IMG/VR virus record: IMGVR_UViG_3300022745_000007
Coordinates: 1-44,163 of that record
Strand: one strand, 5' to 3'
DNA length: 44,163 nt
DNA from: a virus
Shown: positions 1 to 8,400 of the stretch, in pieces
Position numbering within the stretch: position 1 is the first letter of the stretch
Layout: the number at the start of each line of letters is the position of its first letter
Made by a program: the position numbers and the translations under genes
The notes under the pieces: model-generated
Database searches by the model: none
What the model saw: only the letters and a program-made list of their open reading frames with translations
Told to the model about the DNA's origin: nothing

Positions 1-127
1 ATATCTTGGCCCGCTGATCCATCGGGAACTTGATGTCCTGTCGAGCCTCGGCCTTTTGCCACCCATGCCACCGTTGCTGCGGGAGGCGAAAGGTGCCTAT
101 CACGTCTCTTACACCAGCCCGCTGTCC
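1..127. repeat. Terminal direct repeat (circular closure), left copy
   Basis: The first 127 bases recur without mismatch at 44037-44163. The portal reading frame runs through the junction unbroken: the frame leaving the right end continues at base 2 here. This is what an assembler leaves when a circular or circularly permuted genome is written as a linear contig, and 127 is a common assembler k-mer size. I therefore read it as an artefact overlap, not as a biological terminal repeat. Real phage ends cannot be located from it. Confidence 0.93.
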
Positions 128-430
128 CGTGCTATGCGGGCGCAGGAAGCGTCTGGCTTTATGCGCACACTGGAGACAGTCCTTAATGTCGTCAATGCCA
201 CGCAAGACCCCAGCCACATGGATGTGTTCGATCTGGATACTGCTCTTCCTGCTATCGCAGAAATCAACGCAGTCCCTGTTAGCTGGATGTCCGACGCCGC
301 GCGGATCAATTCGATCAGGCAGGCACGCGCCCAGCAGGCACAAATTCAACAGCAAATTCAAGCCGCCCCCGCTGCGGCGTCGATGGTCAAGGCGGGAGTG
401 GACGCCAAGAAAGCAGGGGTGGCGAAATGA
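2..430 (+). CDS. Portal (head-tail connector) protein, C-terminal part
   Basis: This is the 3' part of the portal gene that starts at 42796; the map junction cuts it. Joined across the junction the protein has 556 residues, normal for a T7 gp8-type connector. The part here carries the end of the conserved core followed by an Ala/Gln-rich tail (about residues 515-556) that looks flexible. The stop at 428-430 overlaps the ATG of the next gene (427) in an ATGA arrangement, which implies translational coupling. The portal forms the dodecameric ring through which DNA enters and leaves the capsid. Confidence 0.9.
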   Translation, partial: YLGPLIHRELDVLSSLGLLPPMPPLLREAKGAYHVSYTSPLSRAMRAQEASGFMRTLETVLNVVNATQDPSHMDVFDLDTALPAIAEINAVPVSWMSDAARINSIRQARAQQAQIQQQIQAAPAAASMVKAGVDAKKAGVAK

Positions 431-723
431 AGCTAAAAGAAATCTGGCGCAAGGCCTATGACTTCCTCCACCGGCGCAAGCAGTCGTATATGCTGGCCTT
501 TGGCGGCCCCGCCGGTCATGAAGTCCTTGCTGATCTGGCCCGGTTCTGCCGGGCGAACGAGACCTGCTTCAATGCAGACCCCCGCCTTCATGCTGTCCTG
601 GAAGGACGCCGGGAGGTGTTTCTTCGCATTCAGCAGCACTTGAACTTGACGCAGGCGCAGCTTTATGCCCTGTATAACCACAACCCGCAAACCATGATCC
701 TAGAGGAAGATGACGATGACTGA
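427..723 (+). CDS. Bbp19-like small phage protein
   Basis: A 98-residue acidic-tailed protein between portal and scaffold. The central stretch (FGGPAGHEVLADLARFCRA, then a Cys-Phe, then a Gly-Arg-Arg segment) matches my memory of the Bbp19-like family found beside the portal in BPP-1-type podoviruses. Its role is unknown, and its position suggests a head assembly or connector-associated function. It starts inside the portal stop codon and ends inside the scaffold start region, so the three genes form one translationally coupled block. The C-terminus is Glu/Asp only. Family assignment rests on motif recall, not on a search. Confidence 0.7.
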   Translation: MKLKEIWRKAYDFLHRRKQSYMLAFGGPAGHEVLADLARFCRANETCFNADPRLHAVLEGRREVFLRIQQHLNLTQAQLYALYNHNPQTMILEEDDDD

Positions 724-1615
724 TATCGTTCCCCCCACCACTCCGCCAGTGGCTCCGCCCACCACTCCGCCCACCACTCCGCCCGTGGCTCCGCCCACCA
801 CTCCGCCCGTGGCTCCGCCCACCACTCCGCCCGTGGCTCCGTCCGGGCATTGGGCTGACAGTGTCTCGCCGGAACTGCGTGGGACGTGGCAAAACAATGG
901 GTGGGACCACAATGACCCGGCCAAACTGGCCGTCACCCTGACCCAGGCTCTGATCAAGGACCGTCAGGCGCTGGGTGCGCCCGCTGACAAGCTGGTGAAG
1001 CTGCCGGAGAACGACACTGACGCCGCCGCTTTTTGGGCGCGCCTGGGTAAGCCTGCGTCCCCGGCTGATTACGGTCTGGCTGACTTTAAGGGGTCAGACG
1101 GAAAGCCGTTTGACCCGACCTTTGCCGCCGCGTTCCAGCAGGCTGCCCATCAGGCAAACCTGCCGAAGGACGCAGCCTCTCGCCTGTTCTCTGAACTGGT
1201 GAAGTTCGGCGAGGCGCAGCAGGGCGCGGCCCGCCAGAACCGTGATGCTGCGTTGGCGTCGGAGAAGGCCGAACTGGCAAAGAACTGGGGCCAGTACCAC
1301 GCTGCCAATATGATGGTGGCCCAGCAGGCTGCCAGCAAGCTGGGTGTGACGCCGGAAACCGTCGCCGCGCTGGAAAACAATATTGGCTATGCCAAGACCA
1401 TGGAACTGTTCCGGGCCATTGGCCAAAAGACTGGCGAGGCACAGTTCGTTACCGGCGGCGGGGCGAACCCGGCTATCTTGAGCCGGGATCAGGCCATCGC
1501 CAAAAAGGCCGAACTGATCGCCGACAGCGCCTGGACGAAGCGGTATCTTGACGGGGGCACCAGTTCCGCCGAATTCAAGCAGATGGAAAGCCTGCTGACC
1601 ATCATTGCGGGTTGA
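716..1615 (+). CDS. Probable capsid scaffolding protein
   Basis: 299 residues from the ATG at 716, which I prefer to the in-frame ATG at 710 because AGAGGAAG at 702-709 sits too close to 710 but 6-9 nt from 716. The N-terminus (about residues 4-42) is a Pro/Thr/Val/Ala repeat (unit TPPVAPPT). The rest is helical, Ala/Lys/Glu/Gln-rich and charged, typical of scaffolds. Position directly before the major capsid gene supports the call. The scaffold templates procapsid assembly and leaves before or during DNA packaging. The repeat could be a flexible spacer that contacts portal or capsid. No protease motif is visible. Confidence 0.7.
   Translation: MTDIVPPTTPPVAPPTTPPTTPPVAPPTTPPVAPPTTPPVAPSGHWADSVSPELRGTWQNNGWDHNDPAKLAVTLTQALIKDRQALGAPADKLVKLPENDTDAAAFWARLGKPASPADYGLADFKGSDGKPFDPTFAAAFQQAAHQANLPKDAASRLFSELVKFGEAQQGAARQNRDAALASEKAELAKNWGQYHAANMMVAQQAASKLGVTPETVAALENNIGYAKTMELFRAIGQKTGEAQFVTGGGANPAILSRDQAIAKKAELIADSAWTKRYLDGGTSSAEFKQMESLLTIIAG
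731..840. repeat. 24-bp tandem repeat inside the scaffold gene
   Basis: About four and a half units built from CCGCCCACCACT and CCGCCCGTGGCT half-units, coding the Pro-rich TPPVAPPT motif. One 12-base half-unit (CACCACTCCGCC type) is doubled, which breaks the strict 24-bp period near the middle. The unit length is a multiple of three, so copy-number change would lengthen or shorten the Pro-rich arm without shifting the frame. Confidence 0.9.
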
Positions 1616-1641
1616 CATAGGGGGTCGTCAGGGGGTACAGT
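1612..1641 (+). promoter_or_regulatory. Candidate promoter for the capsid gene
   Basis: TTGACA at 1612-1617, an 18-base spacer and TACAGT at 1636-1641 lie in the 86-bp gap before the capsid gene, with TTGACA overlapping the scaffold stop codon. The -35 is a perfect sigma-70 consensus and the -10 is weak. Two leftward promoters in this genome share the GTTGAC plus 18-base-spacer layout. An extra promoter here would raise capsid over scaffold. No transcription evidence is available. Confidence 0.4.
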
Positions 1642-1701
1642 TCCAGATGATAGCTGGCCCCCCGGCGTCTCGGATGAGGCCAATAACTGAAAGGGTGAGC
1701 A

Positions 1702-2619
1702 ATGTCCGAAAATATTCCGCAACTGTTCGTGAGCCAATTTTCCACGAACCTGCAGCTTCGTCTGCAGCAGATGGAAAGCAAGCTGCGGGGGCGTGTTACC
1801 GAAGGAAACCATAAGGGTTCCCGTATGGCGTCTCCGGTCCAGTATCTGACTGCCATGCAGATGAAACAGCCTGCTGGCCGTTTCGCCCCGAAGAACCATC
1901 AAGACCCGTCGTTCACCCGTTACTGGGTTATGCCGCAGGACAAGGAAAATGATGTCCTGATCGACAGCTTCGACGAACTGAAGACCATCATTGATCCGAA
2001 GTCGCAGTATGTCTCCAGTGTGTCTTCGGCCTGTGGCCGCGCCTGGGACGACGCGATTATCGCGGCTGCCTTCGCTCCGTCTACCATCGGCACGGACGCT
2101 AACAGCCTGACCACTGAATCTTTTGACACGTCCCGCTTCCAGATCGCCGCTAACTTTGGTTCATCCTCTGCCGTTGGCCTGACTGTGTCCAAGCTGATTG
2201 AAGCCCGTCGTGTCTTCCGCCACAACCATGTTGATCTGGAAAGCGACCCGGTCACTCTGATCATCGGCAGCCAGCAGGAAGCTGATCTGCTGAACCAAGT
2301 CCAGATCGTCAGTACCGAGTTCAACGACCGTCCGGTTCTGGTCGATGGCCGCGTTACCCGGTTCCTGGGTTTTGATATCGTCGTGTCCGAACGTCTGAGT
2401 TACAGTTCCGGCGTCCGCAACCTGATCGCCTTTACCAAGTCTGGTATGTATCTGGGCATGTGGAAGGACATTACTAACCGGATCAGCATCCGGAATGACC
2501 TGTCCGGTGAACCGTATGACCTCTACACGTCGATCAGTTTCGGTGCAACCCGTCTGGAGCAGGGCCGTGTCCTGCAAATCCAGGTGGCCGACGCTACCAC
2601 TGGTGACATCACCCTGTAA
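1702..2619 (+). CDS. Major capsid protein
   Basis: 305 residues, a usual length for HK97-fold capsid proteins of the Phage_capsid_2 type. The N-terminal helix (SQFSTNLQLRLQQMESKLRG) is followed by beta-rich segments with the spaced SRMASPVQYL and DLYTSISFGATR blocks typical of this family in podoviruses. It forms the icosahedral shell. The ribosome site GAAAGGGTGAGC ends one base before the ATG. A hairpin follows the stop. The position after the scaffold and the high use of common codons fit a very highly expressed gene. Confidence 0.88.
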   Translation: MSENIPQLFVSQFSTNLQLRLQQMESKLRGRVTEGNHKGSRMASPVQYLTAMQMKQPAGRFAPKNHQDPSFTRYWVMPQDKENDVLIDSFDELKTIIDPKSQYVSSVSSACGRAWDDAIIAAAFAPSTIGTDANSLTTESFDTSRFQIAANFGSSSAVGLTVSKLIEARRVFRHNHVDLESDPVTLIIGSQQEADLLNQVQIVSTEFNDRPVLVDGRVTRFLGFDIVVSERLSYSSGVRNLIAFTKSGMYLGMWKDITNRISIRNDLSGEPYDLYTSISFGATRLEQGRVLQIQVADATTGDITL

Positions 2620-2625
2620 TAAATA

Positions 2626-2672
2626 GCCCCCAACGCCTCTTAACAATGCGCACCATTGGGGGCACCTTCTTC
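2626..2672 (+). terminator. Hairpin after the capsid gene
   Basis: GCCCCCAA (2626-2633) pairs with TTGGGGGC (2656-2663) across a 22-base loop, followed by a pyrimidine-rich ACCTTCTTCT. The tail is a poor U-tract, so it more likely acts as a partial terminator or as a barrier protecting the capsid mRNA from 3' decay. It lies between the capsid gene and the probable cement gene. Confidence 0.5.
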
Positions 2673-2686
2673 TGAAAGGATGAGAA

Positions 2687-3223
2687 ATGGCTGTTGAAAC
2701 TCTGAAGGGTGGGGGTGTTACGGCTTATGACACCATTCCGACCGTTTTCCCGACGACCGGCAAAGGGTCTCCGGGCCGTCTGCGCAAGCAGACTGACTAC
2801 GCCACTGCGTCGGCTGGGGCTTCCGTTGGTTCGACCTACCGTCTGGCCCGTATTCCGACCAATGCTGTTGTCAAGGAAGTGAAGCTGTATTCCGTGGCCC
2901 AGGGCGGTTCTGCGGCTGTTGACATCAATGTCGCTTTCTCTGACAGCACCTTTGACGGAACCCCGGTCGGCCTGCAGGGCACGATCCCGCAGATCAGTTC
3001 GGCCAACAACAAGCTGTTCGGTTCGGCCACGTCGCTGGTGAGCGCGGTTAATGCGGATGTCACCTACGCCAATGGGTTCACTTTTGCCAACCGGTCCGAC
3101 GCCCTGTATAAAGCGCTTGGCTATACCGCTGATCCGGGCGGCTACTTCGACATCCTGCTGGTTGTCACGGGTGCTCTGACCAACGGCGGCGTCGTCGGGG
3201 TTGATGTGAACTTCGTGGAATAA
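2687..3223 (+). CDS. Probable capsid cement/decoration protein
   Basis: 178 residues with few charged residues, predicted mostly beta. The block YRLARIPTNAVVKEVKLYSV, followed by a repeated small-residue/Asp pattern, resembles jellyroll-type cement proteins such as BPP-1 Bbp16. The gene lies right after the capsid gene, where such proteins usually sit. It would bind the outer capsid surface and stabilise the expanded head. A strong ribosome site (GAAAGGATGAGAA) precedes the ATG. The function is inferred from position and composition; a head fibre base would be an alternative. Confidence 0.5.
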   Translation: MAVETLKGGGVTAYDTIPTVFPTTGKGSPGRLRKQTDYATASAGASVGSTYRLARIPTNAVVKEVKLYSVAQGGSAAVDINVAFSDSTFDGTPVGLQGTIPQISSANNKLFGSATSLVSAVNADVTYANGFTFANRSDALYKALGYTADPGGYFDILLVVTGALTNGGVVGVDVNFVE

Positions 3224-3234
3224 AGGGAACGATC

Positions 3235-3900
3235 ATGGCGCTTGTTGCTATTGGGGTCACTATCGGGTCACAGGACAGCAGCGCCGTGGTTTCCACCACT
3301 TCCAGCAATCTGTCGGCGAGCATTGCGCAAGCTGTGTCTGACACTTCGGCCCTTGGGGCCAATATCAGCACAGCAGCCACAGATAGCGCGGCGGCGGTTT
3401 CTGCTGCATCGGCAGCGTTAACGGCGGCGGGGACTGCCGTCACTTCGGCGGCTGTTGTCCCAACCAACATCACCACGGCACAGACGGCCCAGACAACGCT
3501 GGCGAATTACCTGACAACGGTTCTGGCAACCCCGGCAACGTATCTGGCGACGCAGGTTCTTGGTGTGGCGACAGTTACCCAAATCCAGACATACGCCGCT
3601 GCTGTGACATCTGCTCTGGCAACTGCCAGCACCAACGCGGGGACAGCAAACACTAATGCTCAGTCCTCATACTCTGCTGTGGCGACGGCTAACCTCCGGG
3701 TCACGAACCTTAACACAGATGTCACCGGGCTGTCTGTCTCCGCTATCAATTCAGACCTGACAGCCGCGCAGGCCATCATTTCGTCTGCCCATGTGTTCAT
3801 CCAGACCGATACAAGCCGTGTTGGGTCCGTGTCTGTCCTGAACGGGGCGTTTCTTTCTGCTTTGGCTTTCACACGGCAGAATGCTATCCTTCCGACCTGA
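3235..3900 (+). CDS. Ala/Ser/Thr-rich putative virion protein
   Basis: 221 residues, of which most of the first 150 are Ala, Ser, Thr or Val, with almost no aromatic or charged residues until the C-terminus. The pattern resembles long helical or fibrous linkers in phage head fibres. The last 50 residues look more globular. I recognise no family. Its place between the cement protein and the tail genes suggests a virion component, perhaps a head fibre. AAAGGGAACGATC precedes the ATG. It could also be a low-complexity protein of no conserved structure. Confidence 0.6.
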   Translation: MALVAIGVTIGSQDSSAVVSTTSSNLSASIAQAVSDTSALGANISTAATDSAAAVSAASAALTAAGTAVTSAAVVPTNITTAQTAQTTLANYLTTVLATPATYLATQVLGVATVTQIQTYAAAVTSALATASTNAGTANTNAQSSYSAVATANLRVTNLNTDVTGLSVSAINSDLTAAQAIISSAHVFIQTDTSRVGSVSVLNGAFLSALAFTRQNAILPT

Positions 3901-3919
3901 TTTTTGAAAGGACACGTCC

Positions 3920-4132
3920 ATGGCTCGCCAGTACATTGGCCTCAATAGGGGCACCCTGCAGACCCTGACCGACAGCAATGTCTCCACCGGCACCTCCACC
4001 ACTGGTGCCGACATTGAGATCTCCTACGATACGTCGAAGGGGCTTACCCGAGAAGACTTCTTTCTGGCCGTCGAGCGCTTCGAGTATCTGCTGGCCTCAA
4101 CCCTCGCGCCGTCGATCCTGCCGGGCCTGTAA
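3920..4132 (+). CDS. Small conserved-type head/tail-joint protein, unknown
   Basis: 70 residues, starting MARQYIGLNRG and containing TREDFFLAVERFEYLLAS, a likely amphipathic helix. Short proteins of this kind often lie just before the gp11-like adaptor gene in podoviruses, but I cannot name a family. GAAAGGACACGTCC precedes the ATG and 12 bases separate it from the next gene. It is probably co-translated with the tail adaptor. Confidence 0.65.
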   Translation: MARQYIGLNRGTLQTLTDSNVSTGTSTTGADIEISYDTSKGLTREDFFLAVERFEYLLASTLAPSILPGL

Positions 4133-4144
4133 GGAGCACGGGCC

Positions 4145-5431
4145 ATGGCGGTTTCAGGCTTCAATACCCGTCTTGATGTTCTGAACGCTGCCCTGCAGAG
4201 GCTGGGCGCTGGGATGATCTCGTCAGAGGCGGACGGCAGCAAGAACGCTTCTGAAGTCGTCGCTGCTTATGACCAGTGCCGCCGGGCGGAGCTTGCCAGG
4301 AACGTCTGGGCGTTCGCGACCCGCAAGACCATGATCAGGGCACTGGCCCAAGATGACATGAGGATCCAGCCCGCAAAGTGGGATGCGGCCATTGGCTACC
4401 CGACTGGGTCCATCGTGGCGTTGAATGATGTCTGGTATATCTGCATGGCTGGGGTTGTCGGGACAAGCCCGGAAGCAGCGGATCATGATAACCCGTGGGA
4501 AGCGTATTACGGACCTGTCACAGCGTCCAGGTATGACGCTGATACAACCTATTCAAGTGGGGAGATTGTCTATGTCCCAACCAGCAAGCCGGGCAAAGCG
4601 CAAGTATTCCTGTCGCTTACCAGTGGTAACACGCAGGGACCGATGGCCTCTGTCGTATTTGATCCGACTGTTGAATACGCCAGAGGCTCCGTGGTTATCT
4701 ACGGAGGTTTCTATTACATTAGTCTGATTGACTTCAATACCGGCAACCAGCCGGATCAGTCACCGGCCCCGTGGAACTCCAAATCTGTCTATGGGGCAGG
4801 GGATAAGGTAGGGGGTAGTGATGGTTCAATTTATGTCTCTATTACTGGCAGCAACGTGGGAAATCAACCTGTTGCCGATACGAGTGGCCATTGGGTTCAG
4901 TCAGTTGACCTCTGTGCATGGTCCCCGTCGTTTGCCACAGACGTAGGGGCGGAGGCGTGGCTGTCTCTTGCTGTGACGCTGCGCCCAGTTGTCTTTGTCT
5001 ATCCGGTTGGCGCTGGGCCACGGTCTGATCAGTCGTCGCGGAATGTCTTCATGCTGCCAGCCGGGTATCTGAGGCAGGCCCCGCAAGACCCGAAGAACGG
5101 GGCAGTGTCATACCTTGGTGCCCCAAGCTGGAACATTGTCAAAGACTGGGTCTTTGAGGACAACCATTTCACCAGTTCTGAACCCGGCCCTATCCTATTC
5201 CGGTTCGTGGCCGACATTGTCAATGTTCGGCAATTCAACCCAATGTTCGCCGTAGGGCTGGCCTGCCGCGTGGCGGAGCAGGTCTGCGAAGCCTTGACAC
5301 AAAGCGGGGCGAAGGTTCAGACTATCCAGAGGCAATATGATGTCTTCATGGGCGAGGCCCGGACCCTGAACGGGATTGAGACAGGTCCAACAGAACCCCC
5401 TGAAGATGACTGGGTTGCCTGCCGTATCTGA
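4145..5431 (+). CDS. Tail adaptor (T7 gp11-like tail tubular protein A) with inserted modules
   Basis: 428 residues, about twice the length of a plain gp11-type adaptor. Residues 1-67 hold the family start (NAALQRLGAGMISSEADGS, then YDQCRRAELARNVWAFATRK), and residues about 350-428 hold the family end (lineup of Phe-Asn-Pro-Met-Phe, AEQVCEALTQS, YDVFMGEART). Between them lie four repeats of a pattern with Tyr-x-x-Gly-x-x-Val-x-x-x-x-x-x-Tyr followed by Pro and Trp, as in CBM5/12 (chitin-binding-like) modules. The adaptor ring joins portal to nozzle. The inserts would point outward and could bind surface sugars. Their identification rests on pattern only. Confidence 0.8.
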   Translation: MAVSGFNTRLDVLNAALQRLGAGMISSEADGSKNASEVVAAYDQCRRAELARNVWAFATRKTMIRALAQDDMRIQPAKWDAAIGYPTGSIVALNDVWYICMAGVVGTSPEAADHDNPWEAYYGPVTASRYDADTTYSSGEIVYVPTSKPGKAQVFLSLTSGNTQGPMASVVFDPTVEYARGSVVIYGGFYYISLIDFNTGNQPDQSPAPWNSKSVYGAGDKVGGSDGSIYVSITGSNVGNQPVADTSGHWVQSVDLCAWSPSFATDVGAEAWLSLAVTLRPVVFVYPVGAGPRSDQSSRNVFMLPAGYLRQAPQDPKNGAVSYLGAPSWNIVKDWVFEDNHFTSSEPGPILFRFVADIVNVRQFNPMFAVGLACRVAEQVCEALTQSGAKVQTIQRQYDVFMGEARTLNGIETGPTEPPEDDWVACRI

Positions 5432-5442
5432 AGGAGCCTAAA

Positions 5443-8400
5443 ATGCCTAATGCCAGCTATATCCAACCGAGCTTTTCCGGTGGGGAATGGGCACCATCCA
5501 TGCAGGGGCGGCTTGACCATAAGTCATACACGACTGCCATGAATTCCTGCCTCAATGCCTACCCAACTGAGACAGGGGCTTGGACCCGTCGTCCCGGCAC
5601 GGTGTTTGCGGCGCACACACGGAACGGGCTCCCTGGTCGGCTCATCAAGTTTGATTACAGCATCGGCCACAGGTTCACCCTTGAACTGACTGACGGGTTT
5701 ATGCGCATTTTCGCTGGGTCTACCCTGGTGAAAGATGGCAGCCCTGTCCCGGTGGTGGATATCACCCCGGATGCTGTTGCGCAGGTTACTGTGGGCAATT
5801 CGACAGGCTTTTCCGCTGGCGATCAGGTACAGTTCATCATCCGTGATGCAAACCCGTCCTATGGCCCGGCTGTGCTGACGGACCGTGTGTTTAACATTTC
5901 CTCCATCACGGGCGGGGTGATGACCCTAGCCGACAGCGTCACAGGCGAGGTACTGGACGGGAGGAAGATCAGCTACAGCCCGTCAACAATGACGCTGTCC
6001 CTGGCGAAGATCCTTAACCTCCCCACTCCGTGGACAGATGGGGCGTGGGCAACTGTGGTCTCTATCAGGCTTCAGCTTGACAGCCAGAACACCGCTGTGC
6101 TGGTGAACGGGACGAACAGGCCGCAGGTTCTGGCAGCATCCCCTAGCACATCATCTGAATTTACAACATTCACCCTGTCAGACCTGAGCCTGATTGATGG
6201 GCCATACCTTGATCCAGTGGCCGGGGCTCAGCTTAACTGCACTGGCAAGACAGGGGTTATCACGGCCTACATTGGGTATCAGGCGTTCAGTTCCACCCAG
6301 GTATATTCGGCCAATGACTTCGTTGGGTATCTTAATCAGACGTGGAAGTCACTGAAAGACGCGAACATTGGCAACATCCCCGCCGACGGGTCCAGCTACT
6401 GGACGCCAGTTGCAGCCGGTGGGGCTGTTGGGGATAGCGGGTTTACCAGGCTGGACGTTGGCCGCCATATTAGGATGCATAGCGAACCAGAAGACTGGAT
6501 TGAGACCGGCACATATGCGGCGGGGACGGCTGTGAAATACGCCAACGCGTATTACACAGCGCATACCGGGGTAGGTGCTGGCATCAAACCTGACAGCGAC
6601 CTTACCCGCTGGCAGATCGCAGTGACCGCCCATGTCTGGACATGGGGGAGGATCACAGAAGTCCTGTCGGCTTCCATGGTGAAAATCCAGCTCATTGGCC
6701 CTGATCTTCTTTACACCGCGACGCCGGTTAAAACATGGATGGCTGGGGCCTACTCTGATCAGGTCGGGTATCCGTCTTGCGGCCTCTACCACCAGGGCCG
6801 CCTCTGGTTTTCCGGTCCATTCCCGAACCGGTTTGACGCCAGCCAGAGCAATCTTCCTACCACGTTTTCCCTGACTGATCAGTGGGGGACGGTCGGGGAT
6901 GCGTCTGGTATCACCTATACGATGAATTCGTCCGACCTCAATCATATCTTCTGGATGTATCCAGGCCAGTCTGGGCTGGTCATGGGGTCAGATGGCGGCG
7001 AGTGGCTCATTCAGGCCAGCCAGCTTTCGGACCCCATCACCCCCACTAGTATTCAGGCATATCAGATCACGAAGTACCGGTGTGCAGAGATACAGCCGGT
7101 TAAGGTTGGCCCCGCCACAATATTTGTGCAGCGGGAGAAACACAAGGTTCTGGAGCTTCTGCCGAACGCCTACACAGGCCGGTATGACGCGAACAATCTT
7201 GCTGTCATGGCCCCGCACCTTACCAAAGATCAGGTTCTGGAGATCGCATACCAGGAAGAGAGCACACCCATTCTGTGGTGCCGTACAGGGTCCGGGCAGC
7301 TTATTGGGTCCACCTATTCCCGGACCAATGCCGCCACAGCGGATGGCCCCCAGTTCAACGGCTGGCACCAGCACATCCTCGGGTCAGGCAATTCTGTCAT
7401 CTCCGTTCAGGTCATCGCCGGTCCAGATGGGAAGTACGACACGCTTTGCATGGTCACACAAGATGCAAGCGGGGTTTGCTCTGTTGAGCTTCTGTCGTCT
7501 CCGCTGGCGGATGGTGAGGATCAGACCGCCGCATGGTATCTGGACTGCGCTGTAACTCCGTCTGGGGTGAAAGGAAGCAGCACGGGGGCCACGTTTTACG
7601 GGCTCAACCATCTTGAAGGTCAGACCGTGGCCGTCTGGGCGGCTGGTGTTGACTGCGGTGACTTCACAGTCACCAATGGGTCGGTCTTTGTCCCATACAG
7701 CGGGCTTTTCACCCATGCCCGGCTGGAACAGATGTCCAGCAGTGGGCAGAACTTCGGTGCGCTGGCAACGGAGTTGGATACCGTCGTGACTGTCATCCCG
7801 GCCCGGACCCAGACGACTGGGTCGATCCTGTCTTACAATTGGACCAATCCGGCTTATGCAGTCCACCCGCAAAGTATCCAGAACACAGTCTTTGACTGGG
7901 ATAATGGGTTCGTCTATACGGTCCGTGCTGGCACAGGAGACGCCGGGGTCATCACTCAGTTCCGGATGTCGGACGGTGCGATCCTGCGGGAAGCAACCGG
8001 AACCTATATTTCCCAGAACCTTGTGTTCCATGGCCTTGGGGAAGGCGAGGCCTACAACAGGTGGGTTAACTCATACGGGATGACGCTTGGCACACGTGGG
8101 ATGACTGTCCCCGCCGGGGGAGAGGTGCTGAAAGGAAGCTTCTATGAATATCCCAGTTCTGACTATGTCAGCCTGAGCGGCCTCATTACCCTTCTCCCAG
8201 ACAAGCAAATCCTGATCGTCATGAACTCCATTACGGAGGCTGGCCCCCGTCTTGTCAGGCTGGAGCCTGACGTGTGGCAGTTCAACGCTGTCACAAAATA
8301 TCGCTGTTCCCCAACCAATTCTGAACCTGTGTCGTGGCTGACTGGGGTTAACCCGTCTGATCCGAACACGATCCTGAACTGGTGGACAAATGCCCTGTGG

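Noticed and set aside
1-127. Biological terminal repeat of a linear genome
   Set aside because: It lies inside the portal coding sequence and has the length of a common assembly k-mer, so an assembly overlap explains it better.
710-715. Scaffold start at the first ATG
   Set aside because: The purine-rich ribosome site touches this ATG; the second ATG, six bases on, has proper spacing.
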